A stretch of 64,000 nt of DNA from Excoecaria cochinchinensis (GCA_947683425.1 CANTUQ010000021.1:310001-374000); one strand, 5' to 3'. Shown: positions 21,456 to 33,364, counted from the first letter of the stretch. The notes: generated from the letters alone by a model not told the origin. Made by a program: numbers and translations.

Positions 21456-22976
21456 ACTGATCTGGAAACGGGAAAATTCATCAGTAACGCGATTTTTCCC
21501 ATTTCCAGAATTCTCAGAACCCAGAAATCGATCCCAAACTTGATTCAAAACTAATCAAACCCGATCTTACCTTCCAGAAGACATCCCAATTAACATAAAC
21601 AATATACAAATACCTCAATTCAGCAATTAAACAACCAAATCAAGAACACATGCATTGAAGCTATTCAAGAACATAAACCCTAAAATTTTATAGTAAACTC
21701 ATAATCACACAAATCACAATCAATAATTCCCAAACCTGAAATCTAAGCTTTTATCACTTAGCTCCACTAGGACCAGCAACCTCTTTACCCTTTGGATCAC
21801 GAGGAGCTTCAGCTAAAAACATCACTACAAGAACATTCACAAAGTAAACCCTAAGTTAAACCTAAACTTAAGGAAGAAGAAGATGAAGAATTACAGCAAG
21901 ATAAAGACAAGGATATGCACTTACCAAGCTAGGGAATGCCAAGAGAGATTAACTTCACCAATAAAATCTTGAATCCACACACAAGAGCCCTTAGGGAAAA
22001 AGGAAAGGAAAAAGAAGAAGACAAGTGAAGAAAGAACGTGAATCTGCCAATTCCTTTTCTTTCTTTCCTTTTTCTTTTTCTTTTCTTTACCCCAAGTAAG
22101 TGTCCATTACCTATTGGTGAAGCTAACCACTCACACTTAAATTCCACACACATCACACACACCTAATGCACTTATAATTAAAGTACCCTACAATGGCATA
22201 AACACACACACCCAAGTATTTCTCACTTAATAAACACACTAATGCCATGTATGCACCCACATACTAACAAAATCCCAAAAACATACATCTTACTAAAATA
22301 CCCTTATGAAATACCGAATACATGCGAATGCTTACACATACAGACAGACAGACATGCTCATTTTACTAGGGGGCAAACGGGGTGTGACAGTAAGTGCTGG
22401 GTTTTATTGTGGATTTTAGTTATTTCTTCTTCTGCTTGTTTTTCAGTTGGTTTGGTTGGATTTTGGGTTTTTGATTCAAATGTTTGGGTTATTTGCAAGT
22501 TTCGGACAAGAGGTTGGATAAAGGGAAAGAAAAGGTTTGTGCTTGAAGGTGAAGAGTGGATTTTGAAGCTTCTTTGTCAGAATTGGGAGGCTATCTTGAA
22601 TGTGTGCTGTTTGGGAACTTGTTTGCCTTGTTCTCATTTGGATTGTGTTTGTGTATTTGTGTTGTTATTTTTGGAATTTTTGAGTGTTGTGTTTGAGTAT
22701 AGGCATGTGTTTGTTTGAGTAGTGATGATGATGTGAAATGCTAGTGTTATAGTGATAATATGTATGTGATATTAAAGTGATTTGAGCTTGGCATTTTGCA
22801 TGAAAATGATTTAAGTTTAATTGTGTAAATTATGTTTATAAATGACTATGAGCATTTTAGATTGATCGTGTTTAGAAATTGAAGAGTGTAAGCATGCGGT
22901 TAAATTATTTTGAGTTGGGAGTAAGTTTGGCATGTAAAACAAGTTGATTTCTGGAAAATTCTAGGTTCTGGGTGTG

Positions 22977-23300
22977 TTACACGGCAGTAAGGGAGTGCAT
23001 ACCGCCGTGTAAACCTATTATGCCTTAGTGATTTTAGTTGTCCGTCCTGCCACACGGCGGTAAGATCGGTCCATACCACCATGGTTAGGATAGTGCATAC
23101 CGCCGTGTGAATGGCCTTTGTCTTTTAAATTGTTGGCTTGGTCACACGGTGGTTAGGGTTTCTTGACCCCAGTGTGGGGTGGTTTACACGGCGGTGAGGC
23201 TTCCCCATACCGCCGTGTAATGCCTTTCTGTTTTGAAAATTTAGTTTTTGAAATGTTATATGGCTTTGAGGGATTTGCATTTTACCGTGTAAGCCCTGTT
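22977..23300 (+). repeat. Inverted-repeat array, ACACGGCGG/CCGCCGTGT type
   Basis: Several units of the form TACACGGCGG-loop-CCGCCGTGTA, loop about 18 nt with 'taagg...cata' flavour, including 22977-23012, 23050-23112 and 23143-23220. Arms vary (CACACGG, TACACGG) but stay complementary. Confidence 0.85.
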
Positions 23301-23504
23301 TTCTCCCAAATGTTTTCTTTGAATTTCTTGCATGATTTCCTTTACTTCAATCACTTTTGAATATGCATTTGTTTAATCTTTTCGTGCTTATACAAGTTCT
23401 ATGCACGTCATAAATAAGGTCTATACATGATTTATATGTTTATGCAATGGATTGATAATATGTATACTTGAAATAAGATATTATGGATAGTATTATGTGA
23501 GTTG

Positions 23505-23737
23505 AGCCTGAAGTGTCAATGTAGTGGATAGATAAGCATGCTTATAAAGGGTTAGTGAGTGCAGCTGCCATTGTTGGCCCCGCTTTGGGTCAAGTGATTT
23601 CTGATGACCTCCGTTATGGTCTTAGTGAAAAATGCTTTGAGACTTTGGTCTCTCGTGCTACCTTCGAGTATAAAAGTATTTGGGGCTTCAGTCTCCAGTG
23701 TATTGTTCCCGTATCCACCACCTCTGAAATTCAGGCT
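23505..23737 (+). other. Multi-branched fold, outer stem AGCCTGAA/TTCAGGCT
   Basis: AGCCTGAA (23505-23512) pairs perfectly with TTCAGGCT (23730-23737), an outer stem different in sequence from the CCTGCT/AGCAGG of other copies. GTGGATA pairs with TATCCAC inside it. Inner hairpins include AAGCATGCTT and GCAGCTGC. Confidence 0.65.
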
Positions 23738-24321
23738 ATTGTTTGAAGTGTTTAGCATTTTGATTAGTGAAGTGTCTTGATTATTGAGTAATTCCAGTTT
23801 TGGTATTTTGCTTTAAGCGTGCTAGTGTTTTATTCTATTTTCTTATAGTGATTGTGATTTATGTATCTCTGGTTTCCGCTACTTAGAGAATTTTGTATGT
23901 TGATGCTTAATTATATATGTTTTTGCATGATTTATTGTATAGTGTTTTGTTATCGTTGTTCCTCCCCACTAAGCGTTATCGCTTAGCACGGGTTCTTTTC
24001 CCGTGTAAGTGGCAGGATTTCGGTTTCACTCAGGTCGCGCATCTCCAGGGTTGGCCACTAGGAGTAGAGTTTTATTTTAGTTTGTACTCCTCCTGTATTC
24101 TTTTTGTATATGTAATTTTTGTTTAAGGATCCTTATGTAATTTCCGAATGATGTATTTAATATATTTATATTTTAATTCCATGTTATGATTATGAGTTTT
24201 TATGAGTATTGTTATTGTTACCGTTTGCTTCCACTGTCGCGTATGTATGTATGTTTCTGAGTGAGTGTCGGGTAGCGCACCGGCGTCCTTCCAACGGGGG
24301 CGTCGGGGGTGTTACAGTGTG

Positions 24322-25586
24322 ACTCTTGTTTTCTGAATTTAGTTAAATATTTTGTTATCAAATGAACTCCAAATTAATTATGATGATTACTTGACAATAA
24401 GAAATGATATTTGAATGGACTTTGTACTGTTAAGTAAGAATTTCCATAAATTATTTAAATAATTACTACGTGAAAGAATTAACGTATCTATATGATTAAA
24501 ATTGTTTGATGTGCCTTTTATATGCAAATAACTTTATATATTGAATTTGAATCTGTAGAACTACGTGGTTTTGATTCCCAACACTTGGGATACATAGGAA
24601 GCTTGGAATACTATTCCAAGTCCGAACCAAATCATAGAAGTTTATATGTGTACAAAAGTTATAAATTGGCTATCATTCTGATATAAGTCTTTATGCCTGC
24701 TTAGAATGAGTGTGATAGATATGTATCGACATGATATGAAAATTATAAGAAATTGTTCGATATGCTTCTAATGTAATCTTTGAAACTTGAAACATTATTA
24801 TTAATTCCATATGCTTATTGATAACCTGGTCTGATTAGAAGCTTGTATCGTGCCTTTGGGTACCCCTGTATCGCACTTTTGGGGTACCCCTATATTATAC
24901 CTTCGAGTACCCCTGTTCAGCATTTTTGCTATACATTTCTTTAGGGATAAGTTAAGTAAATTTTAATGACTGATATATGTAAGTTAAATGTTATGGAAAT
25001 GTGCTCATGAAAGATAAGTTAGATTGTTCAGCTTGTATTATAAATCTACTCGAGGAAAACATATTGAAGTGTTTTACTTGCTTTGTGTATTATTTAAGCT
25101 TAAGATATCTATTTAATGTTGTCTGAAGGTTATAATAATGTATTGTACTCTTAAAAGATATGTTAATGCATTTAATTTGAATTATAACTTAATATGTTCA
25201 TATGTGTAATAGTTACTTGCGTATGGCATTTATATGTGTGCGCTTTAATGACTGTCATAAGTTGTTGTCTATACTCTATATGTTTCCCGACTAGGCTTTA
25301 TGCTTAACATGGGTTTCTAATCTGTGTTGGTACAAATTTGGATTTGCTCTGAAGAATCATCCGGCAGAAGGATAAGCCAACACAAGGATAGGATGATGTC
25401 TTTATTGTAGAGTCATGCAAGTTTGTGTTATTTGAGAATAATTATGTCTGTAAATAACTATTATTGTAGTGTTAAACATGTGCAGTAATGGAAAATAATG
25501 AAATTTTATTATTCAGATTTTGCAAGATTCGTGTTTTACATTATAACACTCTATTATCTTTCCAGGGGGTAGGTGGGGGTGTTACA
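24322..25586 (+). mobile_element. Right part of an ACACGG-type LTR (from 9098)
   Basis: It continues the unit interrupted at 9140. It includes three 'gggtacccct' palindromic repeats (24855-24915), a decayed twin hairpin (about 25290-25330) and the LTR end GGGGGTGTTACA at 25586. No primer site follows. Confidence 0.7.
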
Positions 25587-25669
25587 TTTAGTTAAAGATC
25601 ACTCTATTATCCTTATAGGTGGCAGTTAGGGGTGTTACACCTATGGTCTAATAGAAGTTGAGGTCATAA
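25587..25669 (+). repeat. Duplicated LTR end and spacer
   Basis: 'cactctattatc...ggggtgttaca' appears twice, ending at 25586 and again at 25639, about 53 bp apart. The remaining 30 bp are unassigned. Confidence 0.6.
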
Positions 25670-26337
25670 TGTAACACCCCATATCTATACGTAGGGGAGC
25701 TCACCTTTAGAACAGAAGTGAGTACTCCAATAGGCAAGGGTTGCTACCACGCAAAACAAAGCATACATAAACATTCAATATAATACATGCATAACCATAC
25801 ATACTTATATACACAATAGAATTGAGGCTAACAAAAATTTCTCTTCTAAACATCTCATTCACTAATAAACAAAAATGTTTACATTGCTGAGTTGCATTAC
25901 GATATCATCTTTACTTATATATAAATTCAAGTCTTACAACATTACATAACTGTACATATTACATTTTCAAATCTGATTACAATCTAAAAGCTTTACATCT
26001 GAACAGTTACAAAACCTAACACTAAACAAAAGCTCATCCTATTGAGTTGGCCTTGGCTGTTACGGATCAGTCCCTCCAAAAGCTCTTACCGCTTCCACAT
26101 CTGCACAGATTAAACACCCCATGCTAAGCCCAATGGCTTAGTGGGAAAAACAAGAGATGAACGACCACTCACAGTGGACATTAATGCAAATCACATTCGC
26201 ATGGCACATACATATAATTGAAGCATCATAAGCTAGCCATAAATTCCATTCATTAATAATAGCATCACTCATACATTTCATATAACATCATTTTAATAAT
26301 TCACATAATTTCCATGATAGAACATACTCATATATAC

Positions 26338-26622
26338 GCCTGCAAACTCAATGAAGTTGATATCAGGGTGAATGCATAGGTACCCATAGGTACAAACAAA
26401 TATTTTCTTTTTTTTTCTTTTTATTTTAAAAACACATAGGGATCTTAAGCAAGATCTAAACACATAGGGATCGTGAGGATCCAAATGCATAGGGACCTAG
26501 GGTTCTATTTGTTACAGCCTATGCATTTCTTAGACCCTGATCAGGGTCCAAGAAATGCATAGGCTGTAGTAAATGGAACCCTATAGACATGCCTATCTAT
26601 GCACTACATGACTATTGCAGGC
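26338..26622 (-). other. Multi-branched fold with compensatory closing stems
   Basis: GCCTGCAA (26338-26345) pairs with TTGCAGGC (26615-26622). The inner stem reads AGTGCATA/TATGCATT on the minus strand where other copies have AGTGGATA/TATCCACT: one G-C pair is replaced by C-G. A 54-bp near-perfect hairpin (26514-26567) and hairpins around GGATCC and AGATCTTG/TAAGATC lie within. Confidence 0.65.
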
Positions 26623-26764
26623 TAAGATATTAATTTAAATATTGTTCACACGATAAAGCATATTATAGTTCATACATAGAAACATATATAAATCATGAGT
26701 GAGAAACCATGCAAAGTGTGGTAAATATTAATTATCCAAGGCATAGGGAAGGGTTGCACTCGTG

Positions 26765-27060
26765 ATCGTAGTCGTGCCCGCGACAGAGACAGACTTCAGC
26801 AAAGGTCATGCTCTCGACACCCATTGCCTACGCCACAGAGAGCTGGAATGCCTCTGTCACACTCATGACAGAGGGTGGAAAGGCCTTGATCGCACTCATG
26901 CATACAGACGCGCTTGTGATAAAGAGCAGCCTGACAGAAGATAGGCTACCAAACTCTCTGTTACACTCGTAACAGAGGACACCTCAGGGAAAGCTCGAAT
27001 GATAGAGCTTTGTCGCTCTCGTGACGAACATCTTGCCAGCGACAGAGTCGAGCTTCTCAC
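26765..27060 (-). repeat. Degenerate palindrome array, CTCTGTCA/TGACAGAG type
   Basis: Units such as CTCTGTCACACTCATGACAG, CTCTGTTACACTCGTAACAG and TTGTCGCTCTCGTGACGAA are related to the CTGTCGCGATCGCGACAG array of 45352 and 62803. Substitutions in one arm are often matched in the other (GTCA/TGAC, GTTA/TAAC). Confidence 0.75.
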
Positions 27061-28008
27061 CCCTGATGCCGATCTGCACAGCTCTTCCTCACACAAGCCT
27101 TCTCCCAAATATGCAATATAACCCACGAGACTTCTACATAAACATCATAAAACATTCAAAACATATTACCCATTAAATTACCAAGATTTACACTTAAAGA
27201 AGTGATTAAAAGACAGAAAGAACAATTTGAACAACAAAGTTTAAAACCCAGAAAATTCCCCAAATTCCATATAAATTCACTCCTTAATTACTCAATTTCT
27301 AGAAATTCATATCAATGGTCCAAAATCAAGTTTACACAAATAAACACAACTTCCCAAACCTTGGCTCCTAAGCTCCTCCAAGTTCAATTGGCAGCACTAC
27401 CTCCTACTTTCTCCTTCCCTTTGGCTTCTCTAGGAGGAATCTCTGAACAAACAAGCCAAATCACACCAAATACTCAAAACCCAAACACACATAGACATTA
27501 ACAAAATCAGGAAGAAGAAGAAGAAGAAGATGATGATGAAGAAGAAGAAGAGGAAGAAGAAGAAAAACACTATCACTTACCTGAAAATTCTAGAATTTGC
27601 TAAACCAACACACAAATTACAACGACTTGGGGAATTAAAATAGGCAAGGAGCAGTAGAAGAGTGCCTGGAATGAGAAAGGGAAAACAAGAGAGGGAGAAG
27701 GCAGATTTGCTCTCTCTCACGTTCTCTCTCTCTTGACTATAAGTTAACCCTTCTCTTTTCCTTCTCTTTCCCCATCTCTACCCTCCACTTGTCACCTTCT
27801 TGTGATAGATTTGATAAATTCACTTCTAATCCTTCTTTTCTTCTCCAAACTCACACAAGCCACATAATAAAACTCATCATACACAATTAAAGCCTTATAA
27901 CATATTAAAACATGCAATTAACCCCTAAGGTTAACTATATTAACAACCTAGACCACTTCACGCAACACAATTGTCCAAAACTATTAAGGTACGAGTTGGG
28001 GCCTTACA

Positions 28009-28019
28009 ACTCTCCCCTC
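28009..28019 (-). other. Polypurine tract of the second Tekay element
   Basis: Minus-strand GAGGGGAGAGT adjoins the LTR start at 28008. Here the LTR's TGTAA makes the pol stop codon (TTG TAA). Confidence 0.8.
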
Positions 28020-31000
28020 CTTAAAGGAAGTGAGTCCTCGAAATTCTTACCTGAGCTGAATAACTGAGGGTACTGAGCTCTCATAATAGATTCAGGTTCC
28101 TAAGTCACCTCTTCAAAATTTTGATGCCGCCATAACACTTTAACCAAAAGAATCTGCTTGTTTCAAAGCTATCTTATTTCCCGAGCCAAAATAGCCTTAG
28201 GTTCCTCATCATACAAAAAATCTGGCAGAACCTACACTTTTTGAATAGACAACACATGAGACTTATCTGATAGGTATCTACAAAGTATTGACACGTGGAA
28301 CACATCTTGCAGTTTGGCTAATTCTGATGGCAAAGCCAACCGGTAAGCAGCTGGCCTAATCTGTTGCAAAATCTCATACGGTCCAATAAACCTTAGGCTT
28401 AACTTCCCCTTTTTACCAAAACGAAGAATCTTTCTCCATGGTGACACCTTTAAGAACACTTTATCGCTAACCTCATACTCGATATCCTTCCACTTTAAGT
28501 TGGCATAAGATCTCTGTCGGTCTCTCGCTGCTTTCAAATTTTGCTAAACCAGTCTAATATTCTCTTCCGTATCTCTAACCAAATCTGGACCCACCATCAA
28601 GCGCTCACTTAATTTTGTCGAACAGACTGGGGTCCTACACTTCCTGCTGTCTAGAGCCTCATATGGTCCCATACCAATACTCATCTGGTGATCATTATTA
28701 TATGCAAATTCTATCAAAGCAACATATCTGTCCTAACTTCCAGAAAAGTCCAGTACATAACCCCAAATCATATCCTCTAACACTTGAATAACCCTTTTTG
28801 ATTGACCATCAGTCTGAAGATGAAAAGCGGTGCTAAAATTCAGTTAAGTACCCAATGCAAACTGTAATTCTTTCCAAAACTTCGAAGTAAACTTGGGATC
28901 TCTATTATATTTAATCGACAAAGGAACTCCATAAAGCCAAACCACTTCATTCACATACAACTTTGCTAACCGATCCATAGGGTAATCAAGTCGAACCAGC
29001 AAGAAGTGAGCCGACTTGGTAAGCTGATCGACTATCACCCATATATAATCATGTTTCCTTTGCATTCAAGGCAAACCAGTTACAAAATCCATAGTAGCAT
29101 TTTCCCACTTCCACTGAGGAATAAGCAAAGGGTTGAGCAACCCAGACAGAACTTGGTGCTCAGCTTTCACCTACTGACAGGTTAAGCACTTGGACATAAA
29201 ATCCATAACATCTCTTTTCATACCCGACCAATAATAGAACTGCTTCAGATCTTGGTACATCTTATTACTTCTTGGATGCATAGTATAAACCGTAGTGTGT
29301 GCCTCTTGCAAAAGCTTTCTCTTCACTTCACTATCATTAGGCACACACAAATGATTTTTATAATAAAGCACCCTACCACTACTCACAAAATAATTAGTCT
29401 AATCTCCTCTCTTAACCACTTGCAATACTTGCTTCAATTTCGGGTCATCTTTCTGAGCATCAATAATTAACTGCTTCAAACTAGGCCTAACTTTCAACTG
29501 GGCAATCAGAGCTTCATCAGAATCAATTCTCAACCTACCTCGCTGTAGCCGAAACCGCCTTCCTACTTAATGGATCTGCAACTACATTTGCCTTGCCCGG
29601 ATGGTAGTTTACTATACAGTCATAATCCTTGAACAACTCCAACCATCTCCGCTGTTTAAGGTTTAGCTCTTTTTGGGTGAGCAAATACTTCAAACTCTTA
29701 TGATTGGTGAAGATCTTACAAGTCTCACAATACAAATAATGTCGCCATGTCTTAAGAGCAAAAATAACGGCTGCCAATTCTAAGTCATGAGGCTTCAATT
29801 GCCTAGATGCAAATAATGATAGTTTTGCTCATGAGGCTTCAATTGCCTAGATGCATATGCTATGACTTTCCCATTCTGCATCAGAACACAACCAAGACCA
29901 ATACCCGAAGAATCACTGTAAATAGTATACTCCTTACCCGAAGTGGGTTGAGTAAGTACAGGAGCTTCAATCAATATTCTCTTCAGCTAGTCAAAATTAG
30001 AATGGCATCTGTCAGTCCATTCAAACTTAGTTCCCTTCCAAAGTAATCGGGTCAAGGGCGAAGCAATAACCGAAAATCCTTTAACGAACCGCCTGTAGTA
30101 ACCCGCCAACCCCAGAAAACTTCTCACTTTAGGCACATTCCAAGGCGACTTCCAATTCACTATCACCTCAACTTTAGATGGATCAACTCAGATACCTTCC
30201 AAGGAAACAATATGACCCAAGAAGGAAACCTCTTTAAGCCAAAAATCACATTTGTTGAGCTTCACAAATAACTGACGATCCCTCAACACTTGAAGCACAA
30301 TATGCAAATGCTCTTCATAATCATGCTCATTCCTCTAGTATACCAAAATGTCATCGATAAATACAACAATAAATCGATCAAGATATGGTCGGAACATCCT
30401 ATTCATCAGATCCATAAAAGCCGCTGGTGCATTCGTTAACCTGAACGACATCACTAAAAACTCCTAATGGCCATACCTCGTCCTAAAGGCAATCTTTGGA
30501 ACATGCACATCCTTCACCCGAAGCTGGTAATAATCGGACCTCAAATCAATCTTAGAGAAAACTCCTACTCCTCTTAACTAATCAAACAAATCCTCTATCC
30601 TTGGCAATGGATACTTATTCTTCACTGTAACCTTGTTGATTTGTCGATAGTCGATACACATGCGCAAAGTACCATCCTTCTTTTTGACAAATAAAATTGG
30701 AGCACCCCATGAAGAAACGCTGGGTCTAATAAAGCCCTTGTCCACTAGATCCTGTAATTGCATCTTTAATTCTTTCAATTCAATCAGAGCCATTTGTTAA
30801 GGAGCTTTAGAAAAAGGAACAGTACCCGACAGAATCTCTATAGATAGCTCCACTTTTCTCTCATGTGGTACCCCAGGCAACTCTTCCGGAAACACATCCA
30901 CAAACTCATTTACCACATGTATATCTTGAATCTTTACTTGGTCACGCCTAGAATCCAACACCAAAGCCAAATAAGCCTCACATCCTTTGCTCATAAGCCA

Positions 31001-31446
31001 CCTGGCTTGCATGGATAAAATCACACTATTCAGAGGGCCAAAACCCAAACCTCGCACTACTACAAAAAACTGATCCCAACCTTTAAGGACAATTATTTTC
31101 CTATGATAATTCACCACAACCCGGTGCTCACACAACCAATCCATACCAAGAATCAGATTAAATTCATGAAAAGGTAGACCAATTAAATCCACAGGAAACT
31201 CTTTTCCTTGCACTACCAGAGGACAATTCTTATATACTCTACTCACATTAACACTATGCCCTAAAGGACTGGTCACATAAATCTCATAATCTAACTGATC
31301 CATAATAGGCAAATTAGCACACATCTTTTCATAACATAAATATGAGTGTGTGGAACCAGGGTCTATCAAGCATGCATATCAGTGTCAAAGAGTCGAAACA
31401 TACCAGTAATCACTTCCAGTTAATCTTGCTCATCCCGAGCCCTCAT
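28020..31446 (-). pseudogene. pol: Decayed pol of the second Tekay element
   Basis: A full-order but heavily mutated pol. Integrase C-terminus with FIGPYEIL (28232-28537), integrase core fragment VIVDQLTKSAHFL (28844-29065), zinc-binding domain MHPRSN...SKCLTCQ (29171-29386), RNase H end HPGKANVVADPLSRK (29535-29798), RT with FVKKKDGTLRMCIDYRQIN (30578-30793) and protease IDPGSTHSYL plus ILGMDWL (30797-31369). Many stops and frameshifts separate these. A local duplication of 'catgaggcttcaattgcctagatgca' lies at 29786-29856. The element is interrupted at CTCAT (31442-31446) by another LTR; gag and the 5' LTR are not seen. Confidence 0.9.
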
Positions 31447-31797
31447 TGTAACACCCCGACAAGTACCCTAGTTGGATTCGTGTAGGTTGGAATGCTAAAG
31501 TGCATAAGGTGCTTATTTTATATGTCGAAATGATTAGAAGTAATTGAGGATATGTTTGGTATTAATGTAAAAGTTTCGGCAAGTGTGGCTTATTATTAGT
31601 TTGTTAAGTATGGAAATTAGGACTTAATTGAAAAATAAAGTTAATGATGTGGGCCAATGTTAAGAATTATAAAATATATGTCAAATTTAAGAAGAGAAAA
31701 GAGTTGATGGACTAAATAGGGGATTTGATACAAATATCTAATTTGGACCTATAGGAAGGTGACATGTGGCTTTAGGGATAGGATTGAATGGAAGAGG

Positions 31798-31805
31798 TAT
31801 ATAAA
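31798..31805 (+). promoter_or_regulatory. LTR TATA box
   Basis: TATATAAA, about 350 nt into the LTR and about 35 nt before a pyrimidine-rich leader. It places the arrays and folds downstream of the likely transcription start. Confidence 0.65.
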
Positions 31806-32355
31806 GGAAGAGAGAGAAATGTGGGAGAGGCAAAAAATCTGCTCTTCTCTCCCATTTCTATCGTGGTTCTTCTTCTTTTTCTTCTTCCTTATTTTAAGTC
31901 CCTCTATAATTGCTATGTTTTTGAATGAGCTAGGAAATTTAAGGATTGATTAGGTGAGTATTTGGTTCCTTTCTTCTTCTTCTTCTTTTATGAGTAAAGG
32001 TTATATGTGATTTGGGTTGACCTTTGAATTTTGGGTTGTTTTGTGTGTAATTAATGAGGAAATTGGAGAATGGTAATTATAGATGAGTAAGGAATCAAGG
32101 AAGAGCAGTCAATAAAGCTTTTAGGAGCAAAGGAGATTCAGGTTTGGCAATTTGTATTTTTGGTTAATTTGTGTTTTAGAATGAGAATGTGTGACTTAGG
32201 AATTTATGTGTTTTAGATTTCTAATTTAGGGGTTTGAACTTGTTTGAATTGATAATGAGGGTTTGAGTTATTTTTATTCATTGTGGTTTGATTTGGGGAG
32301 TTGAATTTAGAGAGTGAACATATAAGTTGTCTGCAAAATATGGATTTTTGACGAT

Positions 32356-32692
32356 TCACACGGCAGTAAGGATTTTCATGACGCCGTGTGATTGTATTCT
32401 GGTTGTGTATTATTGCTTAATCGTCGGGTCACACGGTGGTAAGGTTTATCTTGACCACCGTGTGATTGCTACACGGCAGTAAGAAATCTCTTACCATCGT
32501 GTAAATACATTCTGTTTTCTTTAAGTTTTCCTTCTCGGCATGCTACACGGCGATCAGGTTTTCTTGACCACCGTGTAGAATGTCTTACACGGCGGTTAAG
32601 TATTTCCATACCGCCGTGTAAATGCTTTCTAGCTTCAAAATTCAGTTTTCATCTTTTCACACGGCGGGCAGGTTTTTGTAACCGCCGTGTGA
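32356..32692 (+). repeat. Inverted-repeat array, ACACGGCGG/CCGCCGTGT type
   Basis: Six units: CACACGGCAG...GCCGTGTG, CACACGGTGG...CACCGTGTG, TACACGGCAG...ATCGTGTA, TACACGGCGA...CACCGTGTA, TACACGGCGG...CCGCCGTGTA and CACACGGCGG...CCGCCGTGTG. The outer base pair switches together (C with G, T with A). Confidence 0.9.
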
Positions 32693-33364
32693 CCCCTGTT
32701 TCTCATATTTTGATTTTGTTTTAATTATCTATTTTGAACCTAACATTTGACATATTTTTATAAAGTTTGAATCTATAGTTAATTGTAAAGTTTGCATGAA
32801 GCATGTGAAATTGTGTTATTATATAAATGCAATTAAATGTTAAGTAATTATTTATATAATTGAAAATGACTTGGTATGCTTTGTTAGCCTTTCATAAGAA
32901 AGTTACAGGAGATTAGAATGAGAAGTTATATTTATAGCATTTGTAAAAGTCCTGTGATGATGTGCATAATGTATACATGTATAAGTGAGTCTTTAAGGTA
33001 ATTATGAAATAACACATAAAATATCAATATGAATTATTGTAAATATGAAAGACTAGGTCAGAGTATAATGAATGATTGCATAATGTAAAGGTTAAGTATG
33101 CATAGATGTTATTATGACTAGAGTGTCAAAGTATGTGACTAAGGTATGAATACCTGTTGTGTGGTGTTGAATATCACTGAATGCTCTTTGTTAATCATGT
33201 AATATAAGCTAGTAGGTAATAAGAAAGATTTAATAGCACATAAGTATTTTGTGTTCGATTATCGAACATTGAAGTGTTGCATGACAAGTGCATATGATGA
33301 ATGTGAAATGGAATATGATAAATGTGTATAATCGTGTTGAATTCAAGAATGTCATGGAAGTTAC

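Larger units (their letters stand above)
20302..21924 (-). other. Candidate intron inside the 5' LTR
   Basis: In element direction there is TTG|GTAAGTGC at 21924 and TTTTTACCCGTGCAG|GTGCGG ending at 20302, a span of about 1.62 kb containing both the palindrome array and the multi-branched fold. Equivalent site pairs exist in the LTRs at 35795 (36316 to 37878) and 14178 (14641 to 16743). The evidence is sequence consensus and positional conservation only. No transcript evidence is available. Confidence 0.3.
9699..22389 (-). mobile_element. Complete Tekay/Del chromovirus retrotransposon
   Basis: Two long near-identical direct repeats (9699-12204 and 19904-22389) bound the element, with TG...CA ends and a 5-bp target duplication GTAAG (9694-9698 and 22390-22394). 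On the minus strand the order is 5' LTR, tRNA-Met primer site, gag-protease-RT, RNase H, integrase with chromodomain, polypurine tract, 3' LTR. This order and the C-terminal chromodomain place it in the Tekay (Del) chromovirus clade, elements that usually target heterochromatin. The 12.7 kb include a 2.98-kb solo LTR at 14178-17153. The LTR pair differs mainly by a 20-bp unit of the palindrome array, implying recent insertion. The element cannot now encode an intact polyprotein. Confidence 0.95.
19904..22389 (-). repeat. 5' LTR of the complete Tekay element (2486 bp)
   Basis: It matches 9699-12204 almost throughout. The 20-bp length difference equals one unit missing from the palindrome array here. 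It starts TGTCACACCCC at 22389 and ends GGTGTTACA at 19904. On the element strand it contains leader, GTAAGT donor-like site (21924), array, fold, twin hairpin and CAG acceptor-like site (20302). Confidence 0.95.
22390..24316 (+). mobile_element. Solo Tekay LTR, right part (from 9141)
   Basis: It resumes with the second copy of GTAAG and ends GGGGGTGTTACA at 24316, followed by target duplication GTGTG. It holds the ACACGGCGG-type palindrome array (22977-23300), the fold at 23505-23737 and the twin hairpin at about 23965-24007. Confidence 0.9.
25670..28008 (-). mobile_element. 3' LTR of a second minus-strand Tekay element
   Basis: In element direction it starts TGTAAGGCCCCAACTCG at 28008 and ends GGGGTGTTACA at 25670, with a polypurine tract directly upstream (28009-28019). 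It contains a CT-rich leader (about 27700-27780), a GAA/GAG-rich run (27510-27565), a degenerate palindrome array (26765-27060), a multi-branched fold (26338-26622) and a twin hairpin (about 26110-26155). Confidence 0.9.

Noticed and set aside
22242..22718. 158-residue plus-strand frame
   Set aside because: It spans the junction of the complete element's LTR and its host LTR, so it cannot be an evolved gene.
27202..27501. 99-residue plus-strand frame
   Set aside because: It is inside a minus-strand LTR leader and has no recognisable domain.
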